Counted from the stretch's first letter, positions 42,123 to 51,760 are shown. The stretch is 64,000 nt of DNA from an uncultured Lachnospiraceae bacterium (GCA_910584965.1 CAJUDZ010000010.1:52086-116085), one strand, 5' to 3'. Numbers and translations are program-made. The notes: a model not told the origin generated them from the letters alone.

Positions 42123-43304
42123 TTAGTCGTAAAGGTTCGGAGCGATGGAAGCGTCTTCCATATTTGTAGAATCATACCAGTAACCCTGTGTCGGAACATC
42201 GGATACTGTCTCGCCGTTAGCGATCTTGGTAAGAACTTCTACTGTCATCTGACCCATTGCCAGCGGAGACTGCGTAACCGCACCAAACATCTTACCGCTT
42301 GTGATAGCGCCCTTGATTACGGAACCAGCGTCAAATCCTGCTGCCAGAATGGATGTTGCCGGGTCTGTTCCGAGTACGTCGAGGTTCTCATTGGCCGTCA
42401 GAATACCTTCTGCAGCAACCTGGTTGGAACCGAACATACCGATCGTATCAGCTTTGTTCAGAATAACGGATGCTTCTGTTGCACACAACTCAACGGTTGT
42501 CTGTGCCGGTACCGCAACTTCGATGATGATATCTGCGCTTGCTTCGTCGCCTTTGTCTTTACAGTTATTTACATAGTACTCGTTACCGATAACCGCTACC
42601 GTCTTGCCGTCTGCCGTTGCCAGTTCGATAAATTTGTCGATGAATCCGAGTCCGCGGCTCGTGATGGATTCGGAAGTAGCTTCCTGGTTTACTTCACCGA
42701 TTCTGACGGGTGCGCTTGCGCTTGCGATCTTATCTTTCAGTGCCGGATAGAGATTCTCTGCCGCTGTTGCGCCTGCTGCGTAGTTATCCGTTGCGATTGT
42801 CGCATATACGGAGCCGGCCGGAGCGTCCGGAATACCAGAATCGAAACATACTACCGGAATACCTTTATCCATTGCCGTCTGCAAAGAGTCCAGACATGCT
42901 TTCTGGTCGCAAGCCGCAAGACCGATGCCGTTCGGTGCGCTGTTGATCGCGTTGTTCAGCATGTTTACCTGATCCGCAATATCGCTTTCCGCGTTAGGGC
43001 CGGTACAGTTCACGGTTACGCCAAGCTCTTCTGCCTTCTGGTTTACACCCGTTACGGCCGCCTGCCAATAAGATGACTGATAGCTCTTAACGATGATCTC
43101 AAATTTGTAATCTCCGCCTGTTGACGCTGTGTCCGTCGATGACGCATCCGTCGATGCGGATGAAGAGTCGCCTGAAGACTCTGTCTTGCTCGTGGATGAA
43201 TCATTTGATGATGATGCAGGCGTTGAATCGGAATTACCGCATCCAACAAGCATTGCAGCTACAAGGCTTACGCTCATCAATGTTGCCAATACTCTCTTTT
43301 TCAT
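42123..43304 (-). CDS. Sugar ABC transporter substrate-binding lipoprotein (ribose/galactose type)
   Basis: 393 residues. The signal peptide ends in a lipobox LVGC (Cys22), followed by a long Ser/Thr/Asp linker to about residue 65. The rest is a periplasmic-binding type 1 fold (FEIIVKSYQSSYWQAAVTGV, GIGLAACDQKACLDSLQTAMDKGIPVVCFDSG shown in part, ATDNYAAGATAAENL). AAAAGGAGG lies 6-7 nt before the ATG. It is the last gene of a permease-ATPase-permease-binding protein operon. The ligand is probably a hexose, deoxyhexose or polyol. Confidence 0.93.
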   Translation of the reverse strand: MKKRVLATLMSVSLVAAMLVGCGNSDSTPASSSNDSSTSKTESSGDSSSASTDASSTDTASTGGDYKFEIIVKSYQSSYWQAAVTGVNQKAEELGVTVNCTGPNAESDIADQVNMLNNAINSAPNGIGLAACDQKACLDSLQTAMDKGIPVVCFDSGIPDAPAGSVYATIATDNYAAGATAAENLYPALKDKIASASAPVRIGEVNQEATSESITSRGLGFIDKFIELATADGKTVAVIGNEYYVNNCKDKGDEASADIIIEVAVPAQTTVELCATEASVILNKADTIGMFGSNQVAAEGILTANENLDVLGTDPATSILAAGFDAGSVIKGAITSGKMFGAVTQSPLAMGQMTVEVLTKIANGETVSDVPTQGYWYDSTNMEDASIAPNLYD

Positions 43305-43379
43305 TTTTTGTCCTCCTTTTGATTTGAAGTGAATCTATATGTAACCGCCTGAGACGGTTTCATATCTTTTTTACGGAAC

Positions 43380-43442
43380 GGAAGTTCTTTGTGAAGTACC
43401 TTCGCCGCCCTCCGGATGCCGGAGCCGGTTTTCGGAACTTCC
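43380..43442 (-). other. Hairpin between permease and binding-protein genes
   Basis: GGAAGTTC (43380-43387) pairs with GAACTTCC (43435-43442), and an inner CTCCGG/CCGGAG stem lies at 43410-43424. A second small hairpin (AACCG/CGGTT) lies upstream at about 43340-43360. On the minus strand these follow the binding-protein ribosome-site side, within the spacer before the permease stop, where mRNA processing often sets the excess of binding protein. Confidence 0.6.
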
Positions 43443-43449
43443 TTTCATC

Positions 43450-44442
43450 CTATGCCTGTTCTTTCTTCTTTTTCATGATATCGATCAGAACCGCTCCGAT
43501 CAGTACAAGACCGGTAATGATCTGCTGCCAGTTCGCCTGTAACCCGATATAGGGAAGGCCGGTCTTCAACAGACAGATAACGAATACGCCGATCAGGGAA
43601 CCTTCCACGCTGCCGACACCGCCGCTCGCCGATACGCCGCCGATGATCGCGCCGCCGATCGCTTCCAGTTCAAATCCCGCTCCCGTACCGGGCTGTACCG
43701 TCGAAAATACCGCGGAATAAGCGATTGCCGCAAGGCCCGCGAAAAATCCGGAAATCACATACGCCATGATGTGATAAAATTTCACGTTGATACCGGAAAG
43801 AATCGTCGCTTCCTTATTGCTTCCGATTGCGATCGTATAACGCCCGATCTTCGTATGGTTTAGTACAAACGCCATCAGCACCACAAGGAGCACCACCCAC
43901 AGAAATCCAAGCGGGATCTTCGTACCGTTCACCGTAATCTTGAAAATATTCCGGAACCAGCTTCCCGGCGCTCCGCTCGTCGGCCAGGAAATACCGAAGC
44001 CTTTCGAGAAAATGGAACCGAGTCCGCGGGTAATCATGCAGGTACACAATGTCGCAAGAAACGGCGGCAGATTCATAATTGCGACCAGAACGCCGTTCAG
44101 CAGTCCGATTGCGATGCTGAGCAGAAGCGCAACCGCCATGCCGGCTCCTACCGGCCAGCCCTTCTGTACGATCAGATAACCGCCCGTCAGGGAATAACAG
44201 ATCAGTCCGGTACCGATGGAAAGGTCAACGCCCCCCGTAATCAGCGGAAACGTAACGCCGATCGCCATCAGCGCTATGTAATAGGAATAGTCCAGAATAC
44301 TCATGAATGTGGTATATTTTCGAAAGTCAGGACTAATCGCGCTGAAAAAGATAATCAACCCGATAACTACCAGAAGCACAATGAATTTCTGACCGCCCAG
44401 TCTGGAAATTACCGATTTATTCGATACATTGCTTTTACCCAT
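43450..44442 (-). CDS. Sugar ABC transporter permease (RbsC-type), second subunit
   Basis: 330 residues with eight to ten hydrophobic segments and the RbsC-type motifs LITGGVDLSIGTGL near residue 70 and AIGSNKEATILSGINV near 205. The last part (GGAIIGGVSASGGVGSVEGSLIG) is the conserved coupling region. AGGAGG is upstream of the ATG, which lies 12 nt after the ATPase stop. It forms a heterodimer with the first permease of the operon. Confidence 0.93.
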   Translation of the reverse strand: MGKSNVSNKSVISRLGGQKFIVLLVVIGLIIFFSAISPDFRKYTTFMSILDYSYYIALMAIGVTFPLITGGVDLSIGTGLICYSLTGGYLIVQKGWPVGAGMAVALLLSIAIGLLNGVLVAIMNLPPFLATLCTCMITRGLGSIFSKGFGISWPTSGAPGSWFRNIFKITVNGTKIPLGFLWVVLLVVLMAFVLNHTKIGRYTIAIGSNKEATILSGINVKFYHIMAYVISGFFAGLAAIAYSAVFSTVQPGTGAGFELEAIGGAIIGGVSASGGVGSVEGSLIGVFVICLLKTGLPYIGLQANWQQIITGLVLIGAVLIDIMKKKKEQA

Positions 44443-44454
44443 GTCTTCTTCCTC

Positions 44455-45951
44455 CTAACTTATCTCTCGCGTCGCCATATTCATGATCGTTTCCTGAGAG
44501 GCTTCTTCAATGCTGACTTCACCGGTCTTTCTGCCCTCGCACATGATAACGATGCGGTCGCTCATTCTCAATATTTCAGTCATTTCAGAAGAAATCATGA
44601 TAATCGATTTGCCTTCTTCCGCCAGTTTGTTCATCAGCTTATAAATTTCATTCTTCGCGCCGACATCAATTCCCCTCGTCGGCTCGTCAAAAATCAGGAT
44701 ATCACAGTCTCTTACGAGCCATTTTGCGATAACGACTTTCTGCTGATTACCGCCCGACAGATTCACGACAAGCTGATCCACGCTCGGCGTCTTTGTCGCA
44801 AGAGATTTCACATACTCCTCTGTGATTTTTTTCTCTTTCTTCTTGTCAATGAACAGGCCTTTCATATATTTTTCGAGAGTAGCCATCGTGGAATTTTCGG
44901 CAACTGTTTTCTGTACGACGATACCGTAACGTTTTCTGTCCTCCGACAGATAACCGATACCGCATTTTACTGCGTCTTCCGGCGAATTGATCTCCACTTT
45001 CTTTCCGTTGATATAAATGTCGCCGCTCTCCTTCGGGTCGGCCCCGAAAATCGCCCGCGCGGTCTCGGTACGTCCCGCGCCCATCAGGCCTGAAAATCCC
45101 AGTATTTCTCCCTTGTGGAGTTCAAAACTGACATCCTGCACCATCTTGCCCGCATTCAGATGTTCCACCTTCAGCACGACCGGCGCATCGGGAGCCACCA
45201 TGCTGTGCTCCTTCGGGTCTTCATAAATGACGCGTCCCACCATCATGTTGATGATATCGTCCTTCGTGCAGTCTTTCGTGATCAGCGTGCCTACATAAGT
45301 ACCGTCGCGCATAACCGTTACCCTGTCGGTAATCACTTTGATTTCATCCATACGATGGGATATGTACACGATACCGAGCTGTTGTTTTCTCAAATCCTTA
45401 ATGATTTTAAACAGCTCTTCAATTTCCGCTTCCGTCAGCGCCGCGGAAGGCTCGTCAAAAATAATGACCTTCGCTTTGTGGGAAATCGCCTTTGCAATTT
45501 CGCACATCTGCTGTTTGCCGACCGTCAGATTGCTCATCGTTTCCGTCGGGTCGATATCGATATGAAGCCTGTCGAAAAGCTTTTTCGCCTCTTCATTCAT
45601 CTTTTTGTCATCGATGGAAATTCCCTTCTTAAATTCTCTTCCGATAAAAATATTCTGCGCGACCGTCAGATGGCCGAGCATATTCAGCTCCTGATGCACG
45701 ATAACGATACCTGCATCCTGTGCTTCCCTTGTATTATGAAATTCTACTTCTTTTCCTTCATAGGTAATGGTGCCCGAATCCTTTTTATAAATACCCGTCA
45801 GCACCTTCATCAGCGTGGATTTTCCCGCGCCGTTTTCTCCCATCAGAGCGTGTACTTCGCCTTTCTTTACTTCAAAGCTGACGTGGTCCAGCGCATGAAC
45901 ACCCGGGAAAGATTTATCAATTTCTTTCATCGTTAAGATTACTTCGCCCAT
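44455..45951 (-). CDS. Sugar ABC transporter ATP-binding protein (RbsA/MglA-type, two domains)
   Basis: 498 residues with two nucleotide-binding domains. The first has Walker A GENGAGKST and Walker B IIFDEPSAAL. The second has the degenerate Walker A GLMGAGRTE usual for the family, signature LSGGNQQKVVIAKWL and Walker B ILIFDEPTRGIDVG. It powers import of the sugar bound by the lipoprotein. Ribosome site AAAGGTGAAGG. It lies 33 nt after the first permease gene. Confidence 0.95.
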   Translation of the reverse strand: MGEVILTMKEIDKSFPGVHALDHVSFEVKKGEVHALMGENGAGKSTLMKVLTGIYKKDSGTITYEGKEVEFHNTREAQDAGIVIVHQELNMLGHLTVAQNIFIGREFKKGISIDDKKMNEEAKKLFDRLHIDIDPTETMSNLTVGKQQMCEIAKAISHKAKVIIFDEPSAALTEAEIEELFKIIKDLRKQQLGIVYISHRMDEIKVITDRVTVMRDGTYVGTLITKDCTKDDIINMMVGRVIYEDPKEHSMVAPDAPVVLKVEHLNAGKMVQDVSFELHKGEILGFSGLMGAGRTETARAIFGADPKESGDIYINGKKVEINSPEDAVKCGIGYLSEDRKRYGIVVQKTVAENSTMATLEKYMKGLFIDKKKEKKITEEYVKSLATKTPSVDQLVVNLSGGNQQKVVIAKWLVRDCDILIFDEPTRGIDVGAKNEIYKLMNKLAEEGKSIIMISSEMTEILRMSDRIVIMCEGRKTGEVSIEEASQETIMNMATREIS

Positions 45952-45984
45952 ATTCTTACCTTCACCTTTCTTAACGGTCAGCCG

Positions 45985-46956
45985 TTAATTCTTTCTGCGC
46001 CTTGCAACAACGTCCGCATATACCGCCACGATAACAATGATACCTGTAATGATAAGCTGGTAATCTTTCGTAAAGTGAAGCGCCAGAATGCCTTCCTGCA
46101 GAAGGGCGATGATAAATACGCCGATTACCGTACCGCCGATGGATGCCAGGCCGCCTGCCATAGAGGTGCCGCCCATAACACATCCGGCGATTGCTTCGTT
46201 ATTATACTGATCGCCGTATCCCGGCTGAACAGTCGTATATGCCCCCACATAGAAAATCGCCGCAATCCCTACGAGAATACCGCAGATTATATATGCCAGC
46301 ATCTCCCATTTCTTAATATTCACGCCGGAAAGCCTTACCGCCTCCTTGTTGCTTCCGAGGCTCAATATGTAACGTCCGGCTTTGGTCTTGTTCAGAATAA
46401 CGGAACAAATCACCGCAAACACAAGGAAAATAACGAGCCCTGTCGGGATATCTCCTACTTTTACCAGATTGCGGAACCAGCCCTGTTCCGACACGCCCTG
46501 GGGCCAGCTGACCGACTGCGTTTTCGTAAAGACGGATGCGAGGCCTTTGGCAATGTTCATGCTCGCCATGGAAACAATGAACGGCGGAACCGACCAGTAC
46601 GCCACAAGATAACCGTTAAACACACCGAACAGCATGCCCACCAGAACGCTGATCAGCAGACTCAGCGCCACCGGCACGCCATAAGACGTCAGGCAGTAAC
46701 CCGATATCAACGCCGAACAGAACATAACCGGCCCGATGGAAAAGTCGATGCCCCCGGTAGCGATTACAAAGGTTACTCCAAGTGATAAAAACCCCAGGAA
46801 ATACGCATAGTTAAGCGCGCTTAAAATTCTCGGAAGACCCGTAAAATTTTCGCTGAGCACCGCAAAAAGCGCATACATCAGCAGAAGCACGCAGCATAAG
46901 ATGATTCTGTTGAACCCCAGTTTTTTTACAATTGGATTCTGTTTGATTTTTTCCAA
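45985..46956 (-). CDS. Sugar ABC transporter permease (RbsC-type), first subunit
   Basis: 323 residues beginning at a TTG codon (46954-46956) with GGAGG 8 nt upstream; no ATG is near. It has eight to ten hydrophobic segments, VIATGGIDFSIGPVMF near residue 65, SLGSNKEAVRLSGVNI near 200 and GCVMGGTSMAGGLASIGGT. It resembles the other permease of the operon and the two would form the channel. It follows the GatY-type aldolase gene by 58 nt. Confidence 0.92.
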   Translation of the reverse strand: MEKIKQNPIVKKLGFNRIILCCVLLLMYALFAVLSENFTGLPRILSALNYAYFLGFLSLGVTFVIATGGIDFSIGPVMFCSALISGYCLTSYGVPVALSLLISVLVGMLFGVFNGYLVAYWSVPPFIVSMASMNIAKGLASVFTKTQSVSWPQGVSEQGWFRNLVKVGDIPTGLVIFLVFAVICSVILNKTKAGRYILSLGSNKEAVRLSGVNIKKWEMLAYIICGILVGIAAIFYVGAYTTVQPGYGDQYNNEAIAGCVMGGTSMAGGLASIGGTVIGVFIIALLQEGILALHFTKDYQLIITGIIVIVAVYADVVARRRKN

Positions 46957-47014
46957 CTTTTCTTCCTCCCAACTACATGATCAAGTTGTTTCGTTAATAC
47001 CCGCTTCGCGGCAT

Positions 47015-47863
47015 TTAAGCCTTCCCTGCCGAACCGCATACCGTTATTTTTTCTTTTACGGTTCTGGTAACGCATTCCATACCGGCAATACCGTATTTCT
47101 TAGGATCAAATGCTTCCGGATTGTCCTTCAGGTACTGTCTGACGCCGTTCGTGTAAGCGATGCGCAGTTCGGTTGCAAAATTCACTTTGCTGATGCCCCG
47201 TCTGATGCACTCCCTGACCGCTTCGTCCGGAACGCCCGATGCGCCGTGAAGCACCAGCGGAATGCTGACCCTTTTCCGAATCTCGGAAAGCCTCTCAACG
47301 TCCAGTTTAGGCTCTCCTTTATAAATGCCGTGGGCCGTGCCGATTGCTACCGCAAGCGAACTGATTCCCGTCTCCTTCACGAATTTCTCCGCATCGTCCG
47401 GGTCGGTATAACCGGGATCATTACAGTCCAGATCGTCCTCTTTGCCGCCCACCTTGCCGAGTTCCGCCTCTACCGGTATTCCGGACGGCGCACACGCCTC
47501 GGCAACGCTTCGCGTCAGCAATATATTATCAGCAAATTCCTCATGGGAACCATCGATCATAATCGATGTATAGCCTACCCGCAATGCCTGCATTGCAAGG
47601 GAAAAACTGTTACCGTGATCCAGGTGCAGCGCAATCGGAACCTTCGCCATTTTTGCCGCCGCTTTCACATTGGCATAATATAGTGGAAGTCCTGCGTATT
47701 TAATGGTAGAAGGCGTGGTCTGTAAGATCGCCGGCGCTTTCATCTCTTCCGCCGCTTTAATGACCGCCATGACCATTTCCATATTCTCCACATTAAATGC
47801 GCCTACCGCATAACCTTCCCGATCCGCTGTCTGCAACATCTGTTCCGTTGTAACAAATGACAT
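47015..47863 (-). CDS. gatY: Class II tagatose-1,6-/fructose-1,6-bisphosphate aldolase, catalytic subunit (GatY-like)
   Basis: 282 residues, GatY/KbaY size. Zinc and catalytic residues are in ALHLDHGNSF (Asp and His), EAELGKVGGKEDDL, GTAHGIYKG and VLHGASGVPDE. It cleaves a ketose-1,6-bisphosphate to DHAP and glyceraldehyde-3-phosphate. A GatZ-type partner subunit is encoded just upstream, which favours tagatose-1,6-bisphosphate as substrate. It has its own promoter and a LacI-type operator between promoter and ATG and heads the transporter operon. Confidence 0.92.
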   Translation of the reverse strand: MSFVTTEQMLQTADREGYAVGAFNVENMEMVMAVIKAAEEMKAPAILQTTPSTIKYAGLPLYYANVKAAAKMAKVPIALHLDHGNSFSLAMQALRVGYTSIMIDGSHEEFADNILLTRSVAEACAPSGIPVEAELGKVGGKEDDLDCNDPGYTDPDDAEKFVKETGISSLAVAIGTAHGIYKGEPKLDVERLSEIRKRVSIPLVLHGASGVPDEAVRECIRRGISKVNFATELRIAYTNGVRQYLKDNPEAFDPKKYGIAGMECVTRTVKEKITVCGSAGKA

Positions 47864-47903
47864 TGAAATCCCCCCTTGCTTTTGTTATTGGTTTTTCGTA
47901 AAA

Positions 47904-47915
47904 CAAAACGTTTCG
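47904..47915. promoter_or_regulatory. LacI-type operator O3 upstream of gatY
   Basis: CAAAACGTTTCG is the exact reverse complement of the site at 53491-53502 and similar to the core of the palindrome at 53354-53371. It lies 18 bp downstream of the -10 box of the gatY promoter, where a bound repressor would block transcription. Confidence 0.75.
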
Positions 47916-47933
47916 CCCTAATCGATTTTTTTA

Positions 47934-47962
47934 ATTATATCAAAAAATAGTATCAATGACAA
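47934..47962 (-). promoter_or_regulatory. Sigma-A promoter of the gatY-transporter operon
   Basis: Minus strand: TTGTCA (47957-47962), 17 bp, TATAAT (47934-47939). Confidence 0.8.
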
Positions 47963-48011
47963 TGAAAGCCTATGAGACATTTGTGAAATTCTATGCAACA
48001 ATATTCACTTT

Positions 48012-49340
48012 TCAGCAGCAAAAGGCATCTCCTGTCATATAATTCAATTTTGTCGCGTAATTGTAATCTTCAATTAAATGTACCACACAATCTTCCGCAA
48101 GTTCTCTGGCATTTCTCGGCAAAATTCCATCCCTGACCTTGATGTACTGCACAGGCATGTACTGACGGAGCATGCTGAGAGGAATTTCTGTTTCATCCAG
48201 ATTTTGAAACAGCTTTTCAACGGCTTCCTTCATTTCCGGAAGCGCAAAATAGTACCGGCACCGGTCGGAAAAACTGTACTTTCTTTTATTCGCAAGCTGT
48301 TCTTCCGTTCCGCGGTAATGTTTCTGCCAGTTGGAAGGATTCTTCAGCATCACGTCTTCCATGACTTCTATAAATTTTGCCTGTTTTTCCTCGGAAACAA
48401 GCTGTTTTTCCATGAGAGACAGGGCAAAAAGACCTTCTCTGAGCGAAAAGGTCAGCGCCGGGCCGACTTTCAGAATCGCAATGCCGTCTTCCACCATCTC
48501 CTTCAGCTCTCTGGGAGACTGATAATCCGTGGAGTGCCCTTCCATGACAATATTGTTATACCGTTTCAAGGACTTCGTCAGCTTCGACGCGCTCACCCTG
48601 TCATAGTGAAAAATATCTTCATCCCCAAATTCCACGCCCGGCTGTACGACGATACCGATGATATTTTCAAATGCGTCTTTCAGTCCGCGCTTTTCAAACT
48701 CCTGCCGGTAAACGGCAAGCGTTTTCTCCACATCCGCCGGCTCCGTTACGGAAACGGAATCTTCCGCCTCCTGCGCGCCGCCCGGAATCGGCACTTCGCT
48801 TCCTATAATATAGACAGGCCGCTCTTCTTTTGAATTCGTTTGAAGCAGTTCCCGCCAGGCCGCTTCACAGGCTTCATACAAAACCGCGCCCCTTTCCGCA
48901 ATCTTCTCATCCGCAAGCGGACGGTCAGCCGGGTCGTCCGCAACACGCATGCTGGTATCCAGATGGATTTTTTTAAAGCCGGCCAGCACAAACAGCCTGA
49001 CCAGCTCGACCGCCTTTTCCATCGCTTCCTTTTCCGGTTCGTTCTGCCATGTCAGCGGCCCAAGATGGTCGCCGCCGAGAATAATCCTTTCTCTCGGAAA
49101 TCCGATATTGTCCGCTATTTCATATACAAAATCCCGATAATCGGCGGGTTTCATCCCCGTATAACCGCCAAACTGATTTACCTGATTGGCCGTCGCCTCC
49201 ACAAGCACATGATCGTCAAACCGCATTGCCTGCTTCAGGCAGGCCTCTATCACCAGATCATTTGCCGTACAAAAAGAAGGAATCCCGGCAAATTTCATGC
49301 CCCGTTTTCTTTTTTCCAGCATTTCTCTCATCGCATCCAT
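48012..49340 (-). CDS. gatZ: D-tagatose-1,6-bisphosphate aldolase, non-catalytic subunit (GatZ/KbaZ-like)
   Basis: 442 residues. Typical GatZ/KbaZ stretches are GIPSFCTANDLVIEA, VEATANQVNQFGGYTGM, ILGGDHLGPL and KVGPALTFSLREGLFAL. In E. coli this chaperone-like subunit stabilises and activates GatY. GGAAGG lies 8 nt before the ATG. It is the last gene of the FGGY kinase-gatD-AKR-gatZ operon and is followed by the gatY promoter. Confidence 0.95.
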   Translation of the reverse strand: MDAMREMLEKRKRGMKFAGIPSFCTANDLVIEACLKQAMRFDDHVLVEATANQVNQFGGYTGMKPADYRDFVYEIADNIGFPRERIILGGDHLGPLTWQNEPEKEAMEKAVELVRLFVLAGFKKIHLDTSMRVADDPADRPLADEKIAERGAVLYEACEAAWRELLQTNSKEERPVYIIGSEVPIPGGAQEAEDSVSVTEPADVEKTLAVYRQEFEKRGLKDAFENIIGIVVQPGVEFGDEDIFHYDRVSASKLTKSLKRYNNIVMEGHSTDYQSPRELKEMVEDGIAILKVGPALTFSLREGLFALSLMEKQLVSEEKQAKFIEVMEDVMLKNPSNWQKHYRGTEEQLANKRKYSFSDRCRYYFALPEMKEAVEKLFQNLDETEIPLSMLRQYMPVQYIKVRDGILPRNARELAEDCVVHLIEDYNYATKLNYMTGDAFCC

Positions 49341-49407
49341 TTACTTATCCTTCCAACCTTTCCATCGAAAACAGAATTTCTTCGGGCAATTCCGCATCCG
49401 TTCGTAT

Positions 49408-50430
49408 TTAGAAATATTTTTTGCCTTCGTCAGGGCAATCGACAATTACCCCGTTTTCATCCCACAGATCATGCCAGTCCGACGCGCCCGGCCACAGGAA
49501 TACCTGCCCCTTGACAAGACGGTTATTTTTCTCGAGCGTGGAAATGATCCGCATTTCCTCTTCCGTCAGGGGTTCTGTCACAGTCGCTTCCAGATTCGCT
49601 TCGTAATTATGCGTGGAAAAGGGAATCGGAATCTGTCCCCTCTGTATCGCCCATTTTAAGGCAATGATCGCAGGGTGAACGCCATATTTTTCCGCAATCG
49701 CCGCAAACGCGGGAACCTGCATATCCGCAATATCCTCCGGCTCCATATCCCGCTCCGGCCTCTGCGGGGAACCGATCGGCATATATCCTACCGGCTGGAT
49801 GTCGTGCTCCGTCAGATAATCAAAAATTTCCTGTTGCTGGAAGCAGGGATGCAGTTCCAGTTCACAGGCCGCCGGCTTAATACGGAACTGATCGATAACG
49901 GCCTCCAGTTTGGGAATCGTCATATTGGAAATGCCGATATGCCGGATCAGCCCTTTCTCCACAAGCGCTTCACACTGTCTGTATGTATCCATGAATTCTT
50001 TCACCGAAAACGGTTTGGAATCCGGATTCCTGGAATCCACGCCGCAATGAGGCGCATGATAATTCGGGAACGGCCAGTGGATATAAAACAAATCGATATA
50101 ATCACACTGTAAGTCCGCAATGCTCTGTAAACAGGACTTTTCCACCTCGCGGTGCATATCGTTCCATACCTTTGTCATGATGAAAAGTTCTTTTCTTTCC
50201 ACAACGCCTTCGTCAAAAGCGGCTTTAAATACTTCCCCGATTTCTTTCTCGTTTCCGTAGCATGCCGCGCAGTCAAACATCCGGTAGCCTGCGCGAAGCC
50301 CGCCCGCCACCGCGGCTGCAACCTGTTCCGCGCTGAAACGGTCCGAACCAAATGTACCCATCCCGATACACGGCACTTTCTCCCCTGTATTTAATGTAAC
50401 CTGTGGAACCTTTGAAGCCTCAACTCCCAT
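49408..50430 (-). CDS. Aldo/keto reductase
   Basis: 340 residues from the ATG at 50430, which has AGAGG 8 nt upstream. The catalytic tetrad of the AKR family is visible: Asp in RMFDCAACYGNE with Tyr in the same motif, Lys in IMTKVWND and His in FYIHWPFP. NADPH-binding residues lie near the C-terminus (IPIPFSTHNYEANLEATV). The last 35 residues (GQVFLWPGASDWHDLWDENG) are an extra tail. It probably interconverts the imported sugar and its polyol. It lies between the gatD-like and gatZ genes. Confidence 0.9.
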   Translation of the reverse strand: MGVEASKVPQVTLNTGEKVPCIGMGTFGSDRFSAEQVAAAVAGGLRAGYRMFDCAACYGNEKEIGEVFKAAFDEGVVERKELFIMTKVWNDMHREVEKSCLQSIADLQCDYIDLFYIHWPFPNYHAPHCGVDSRNPDSKPFSVKEFMDTYRQCEALVEKGLIRHIGISNMTIPKLEAVIDQFRIKPAACELELHPCFQQQEIFDYLTEHDIQPVGYMPIGSPQRPERDMEPEDIADMQVPAFAAIAEKYGVHPAIIALKWAIQRGQIPIPFSTHNYEANLEATVTEPLTEEEMRIISTLEKNNRLVKGQVFLWPGASDWHDLWDENGVIVDCPDEGKKYF

Positions 50431-50524
50431 ATCGTTATCCTCTCTTTCCATGTTTTCGCTGTCTTCTCTACGTTATCTTTTCCGTTATTCTTTTCCCCGT
50501 CCTCTTTCCGGCCATCTTTTCGCT

Positions 50525-50691
50525 GCCGCGGCCGGGCAGGCGGAAAAGCTTTCCTCGGCAAGGCCCTTTAAAAGACGCCGGCACTTGGATTTTGGGGCGC
50601 CCGTGCCGCAAAATCCTTAGTACCGCTGCGTCTTTTTGCGGAGCGAAAGCGCGCCTTGCAGAGGAAACTTTTCCGCCTGCCCGGCCGCGGC
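50525..50691 (+). repeat. Long-hairpin intergenic element, copy E2 (167 bp)
   Basis: GCCGCGGCCGGGCAGGCGGA starting at 50525 pairs with its complement ending at 50691, giving an outer stem of about 24 bp. Inside are TTTCCTC/GAGGAAA, GCAAGGC/GCCTTGC, AAAAGACGC/GCGTCTTTT and GGATTTTG/CAAAATCC stems. The cores GGCCCTTTAAAAGACGCCGG and TAGTACCGCTGCGTC...GCGGAGCGAAAGCG are shared with the element at 19888-20092. It fills the gap between gatD and the aldo/keto reductase gene and is oriented opposite to them. Confidence 0.85.
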
Positions 50692-50710
50692 TCAAAGCCC
50701 CGCGTCTTTT

Positions 50711-51760
50711 TTATCCCTCACTGTCAATCAGAATCTTCCCTTTCACGAGCCCCGGCGTCTTAAACATCTCGAACGCCTCGTCGATTTTGGAAAGGGGTAT
50801 CTTCTTATAAATAAAGGACTCGTCAAACCGTAATTCTCCCGTTTTGAAATAATGCGCCGCCAGCTCCCATTCGTCGCCGGGGAACGGTGCGGAATAGCTC
50901 ATCCAGGAACCGGTCAGCATAAATTCCTTCCGGTTCATATTTTCCCATTCTTCCACACTGAAAGAAAGATCCCTGGTCGGCGTTCCGATAAAGCAGACCT
51001 GCGCTTTGTTGGCCGCCAGCCGGAATGCGAGCTTCATCGTAATCGTATTGCCCGCCGTTTCATAGACATAATCGAAACCGCGGCCGTCTGTCAGCTCTTT
51101 TACCCGTTCCATAAAATCCTCTCTGCCGGAATTGATGCCGTAATCGGCGCCCAGCCTTTTGGCAAGCTCCAGCCTTTCATCCAGAATATCGAAAACCACC
51201 ACTTGCTTTGCACCGAATATTTTCGCCCACTGCATCGTCATCAGGCCGATCGTGCCGCCGCCCAGAATCGCAACGCTTTTGCCGCCGCGGTATTCCACCC
51301 TGCGCAGTCCATGCAGCGCAACCGTTGCCGGCTCAAAGAAAGCGCCTTTTTCAAAACTCACTTCATCGTCGAATTTCACCGCGTTTTTCTCCGGTACGAC
51401 CACATATTCGGCAAAACTTCCGAACTCTCTCGAACCGATAAAGCTGTAATGTCTGCACAGGGAATAATTCCCTTTCTGGCAGTCCGCACATTTCATGCAG
51501 GGCACGAGCGGTACGCCCGCTACGCGGTCGCCCGGTTTTAAAGACGTAACGCCCTCCCCGATTTCCTCAATCGTCCCGGAAAATTCATGACCGAGCACAT
51601 TCGGAAAATAGTGGCAGGCATCGCCGTTTACCCGCGGGATATCGGACCCGCAGATTCCGGTATACTTCACCTTAATCAGCACCTTCCCCGGCTCCACTTC
51701 CGGTTTCTGAATCTCTTCGTAACGAATATCGTTCTTCGCATGTACTACTCCGGCTTTCAT
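50711..51760 (-). CDS. gatD: Zinc-dependent galactitol-1-phosphate dehydrogenase-like enzyme (GatD-like)
   Basis: 349 residues. Zinc and fold motifs are GICGSDIPR, GHEFSGTIEEIG, the structural zinc loop PCMKCADCQKGNYSLC, and cofactor motif ILGGGTIGLM. Stretches YSFIGSREFGSFAEY and GSWMSYSAPFPGDEWE closely follow E. coli GatD, which oxidises galactitol-1-phosphate to tagatose-6-phosphate. Together with GatY and GatZ this suggests a tagatose-phosphate route, although related dehydrogenases act on sorbitol, xylitol or threonine. AGAGGAGG lies upstream of the ATG. Confidence 0.88.
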   Translation of the reverse strand: MKAGVVHAKNDIRYEEIQKPEVEPGKVLIKVKYTGICGSDIPRVNGDACHYFPNVLGHEFSGTIEEIGEGVTSLKPGDRVAGVPLVPCMKCADCQKGNYSLCRHYSFIGSREFGSFAEYVVVPEKNAVKFDDEVSFEKGAFFEPATVALHGLRRVEYRGGKSVAILGGGTIGLMTMQWAKIFGAKQVVVFDILDERLELAKRLGADYGINSGREDFMERVKELTDGRGFDYVYETAGNTITMKLAFRLAANKAQVCFIGTPTRDLSFSVEEWENMNRKEFMLTGSWMSYSAPFPGDEWELAAHYFKTGELRFDESFIYKKIPLSKIDEAFEMFKTPGLVKGKILIDSEG

